Shown in pieces: positions 63,537 to 64,000 of a stretch of 64,000 bases of DNA. How positions within the stretch are numbered: the first letter of the stretch is position 1; each line of letters starts with the position of its first letter. Source of the DNA: Aphis gossypii (taxonomy: Eukaryota; Arthropoda; Insecta; Hemiptera; Aphididae). The notes below the pieces were generated by a model. That model searched no databases. It was not told the origin of the DNA and saw only the letters and a program-made list of their open reading frames with translations. Made by a program: the position numbers and the translations under genes. The stretch is taken from assembly GCF_020184175.1 (NCBI RefSeq), contig NC_065532.1, positions 5,766,001 to 5,830,000 on the forward strand. The letters run 5' to 3'.

Positions 63537-63870
63537 TTGCTGGTGGCGGATAAATGTGGGAAATTACGTCGGAATAGGCGGCTGCCGCCCCTGTCTACGG
63601 ACAGCGCGCGTTATGCCATCCATCGGCGGGCGGTTCGCCGTCGTCGTCGTCAGTATTATTATTATTATTATTATTATTATTGCTGTCGTCGTCTGGTCGT
63701 CATCGCACGCGCGGCGGAAAAGTCCGACGTCGTGTGTTTCATTACGACGCGTTGGTGTTTGTGGTGCGGAGCGGAACATCGCCGTTCACCCCTACCCCTG
63801 CGTACCACCACTAGTCACTATACCGTTTGGTCGCCCACTTGTTCGCCCCCGCCGTTGCTTCCGTGTGACG
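63537..63870. other. CpG-rich block with an (ATT)n tract, likely promoter or 5' UTR of a gene to the right
   Basis: Composition changes abruptly to CpG- and CGTCGT-rich, as in the otu leader exon. An (ATT)n microsatellite lies at 63654-63681. Open frames on both strands are explained by this composition. A TCAGTT initiator-like string occurs at 63358-63363. Confidence 0.5.
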
Positions 63871-64000
63871 ATGGCGGCAGCAGTAGCGGTAGTGGGTAAC
63901 AACAGAGCAATAGCAGCACATCAGCAGCTATATTCGGGAAAAATCAATGGCACTATTACCGGCGACCGGCCGTTCCTCTTCTCGCACACCCTGCTTTGTC
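63871..64000 (+). CDS. Possible N-terminus of a gene running off the right edge
   Basis: The ATG at 63871 has a strong context (A at -3, G at +4) and opens a frame with no stop for 43 codons to the window end. It starts MAAAVAVVGNNRAIAAHQQL and continues through GTITGDRPF to the edge. The Ala-rich start and CAG/GCA-rich codons could equally be 5' UTR sequence. No family is recognisable. This is only a possible partial CDS. Confidence 0.3.
   Translation, partial: MAAAVAVVGNNRAIAAHQQLYSGKINGTITGDRPFLFSHTLLC

Noticed and set aside
63537..63899. 120-codon frame with a poly-Tyr run
   Set aside because: The Tyr run is the (ATT)n microsatellite read in one frame; the rest is CpG-driven, with an antisense frame over the same bases.

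Overview
This window looks like a stretch of nuclear genome from an aphid (Hemiptera, Aphididae). I infer this from the very AT-rich background, the frequent GTACCTA/TAGGTAC-type strings, insect-like protein sequences in multi-exon genes, and the many short hAT-type transposon relics. No prokaryotic operon, CRISPR array, rRNA or convincing tRNA gene is visible.

Layout. (1) 1-1657, minus: 5' coding part of an unrecognised Ser/Thr/Asn-rich protein gene that runs off the left edge. (2) 4745-7966, minus: five-exon UBLCP1 (ubiquitin-like-domain nuclear-proteasome phosphatase), reconstructed as a 366-residue protein. (3) 8621-11495, plus: eight-exon V-ATPase subunit B (Vha55), 491 residues, head-to-head with UBLCP1 across about 640 bp. 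(4) 11.5-22.2 kb: gene desert with a hAT transposase relic and at least four hAT-type MITEs. (5) 22264-36557, plus: nine-exon equilibrative nucleoside transporter (SLC29/ENT), 508 residues, with a 10.75 kb first intron, one GC-AG intron, and a candidate internal Inr+DPE promoter. (6) 40513-44992, plus: eight-exon MAEA (CTLH E3 ligase RING-type subunit), 391 residues, with a textbook AT-AC minor-class (U12) intron. (7) 46.99-47.89 kb: CpG-rich leader exon, probably of the next gene. (8) 54163-55683, plus: ovarian-tumor (otu) orthologue whose OTU domain has Ser and Thr where the catalytic Cys and His should be. (9) 55.7-63.5 kb: non-coding, with several CpG-rich patches and a 31-bp sequence present three times without a change. 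(10) 63.5-64.0 kb: CpG-rich segment in which a reading frame opens and runs off the right edge.

The genes are ordinary housekeeping or germline genes and do not form a pathway cluster, although UBLCP1, MAEA and Otu all belong to ubiquitin/proteasome biology. I see no new multi-gene system. The notable signals are at splice-site, catalytic-residue and non-coding-repeat level: the U12 intron, the GC-AG intron, the double catalytic substitution in Otu, the invariant 31-bp triplet, and a degenerate G-rich repeat family at 26.8-27.8 kb. All exon boundaries below were set by hand from splice-site consensus, reading phase and remembered family alignments; none has transcript support here.
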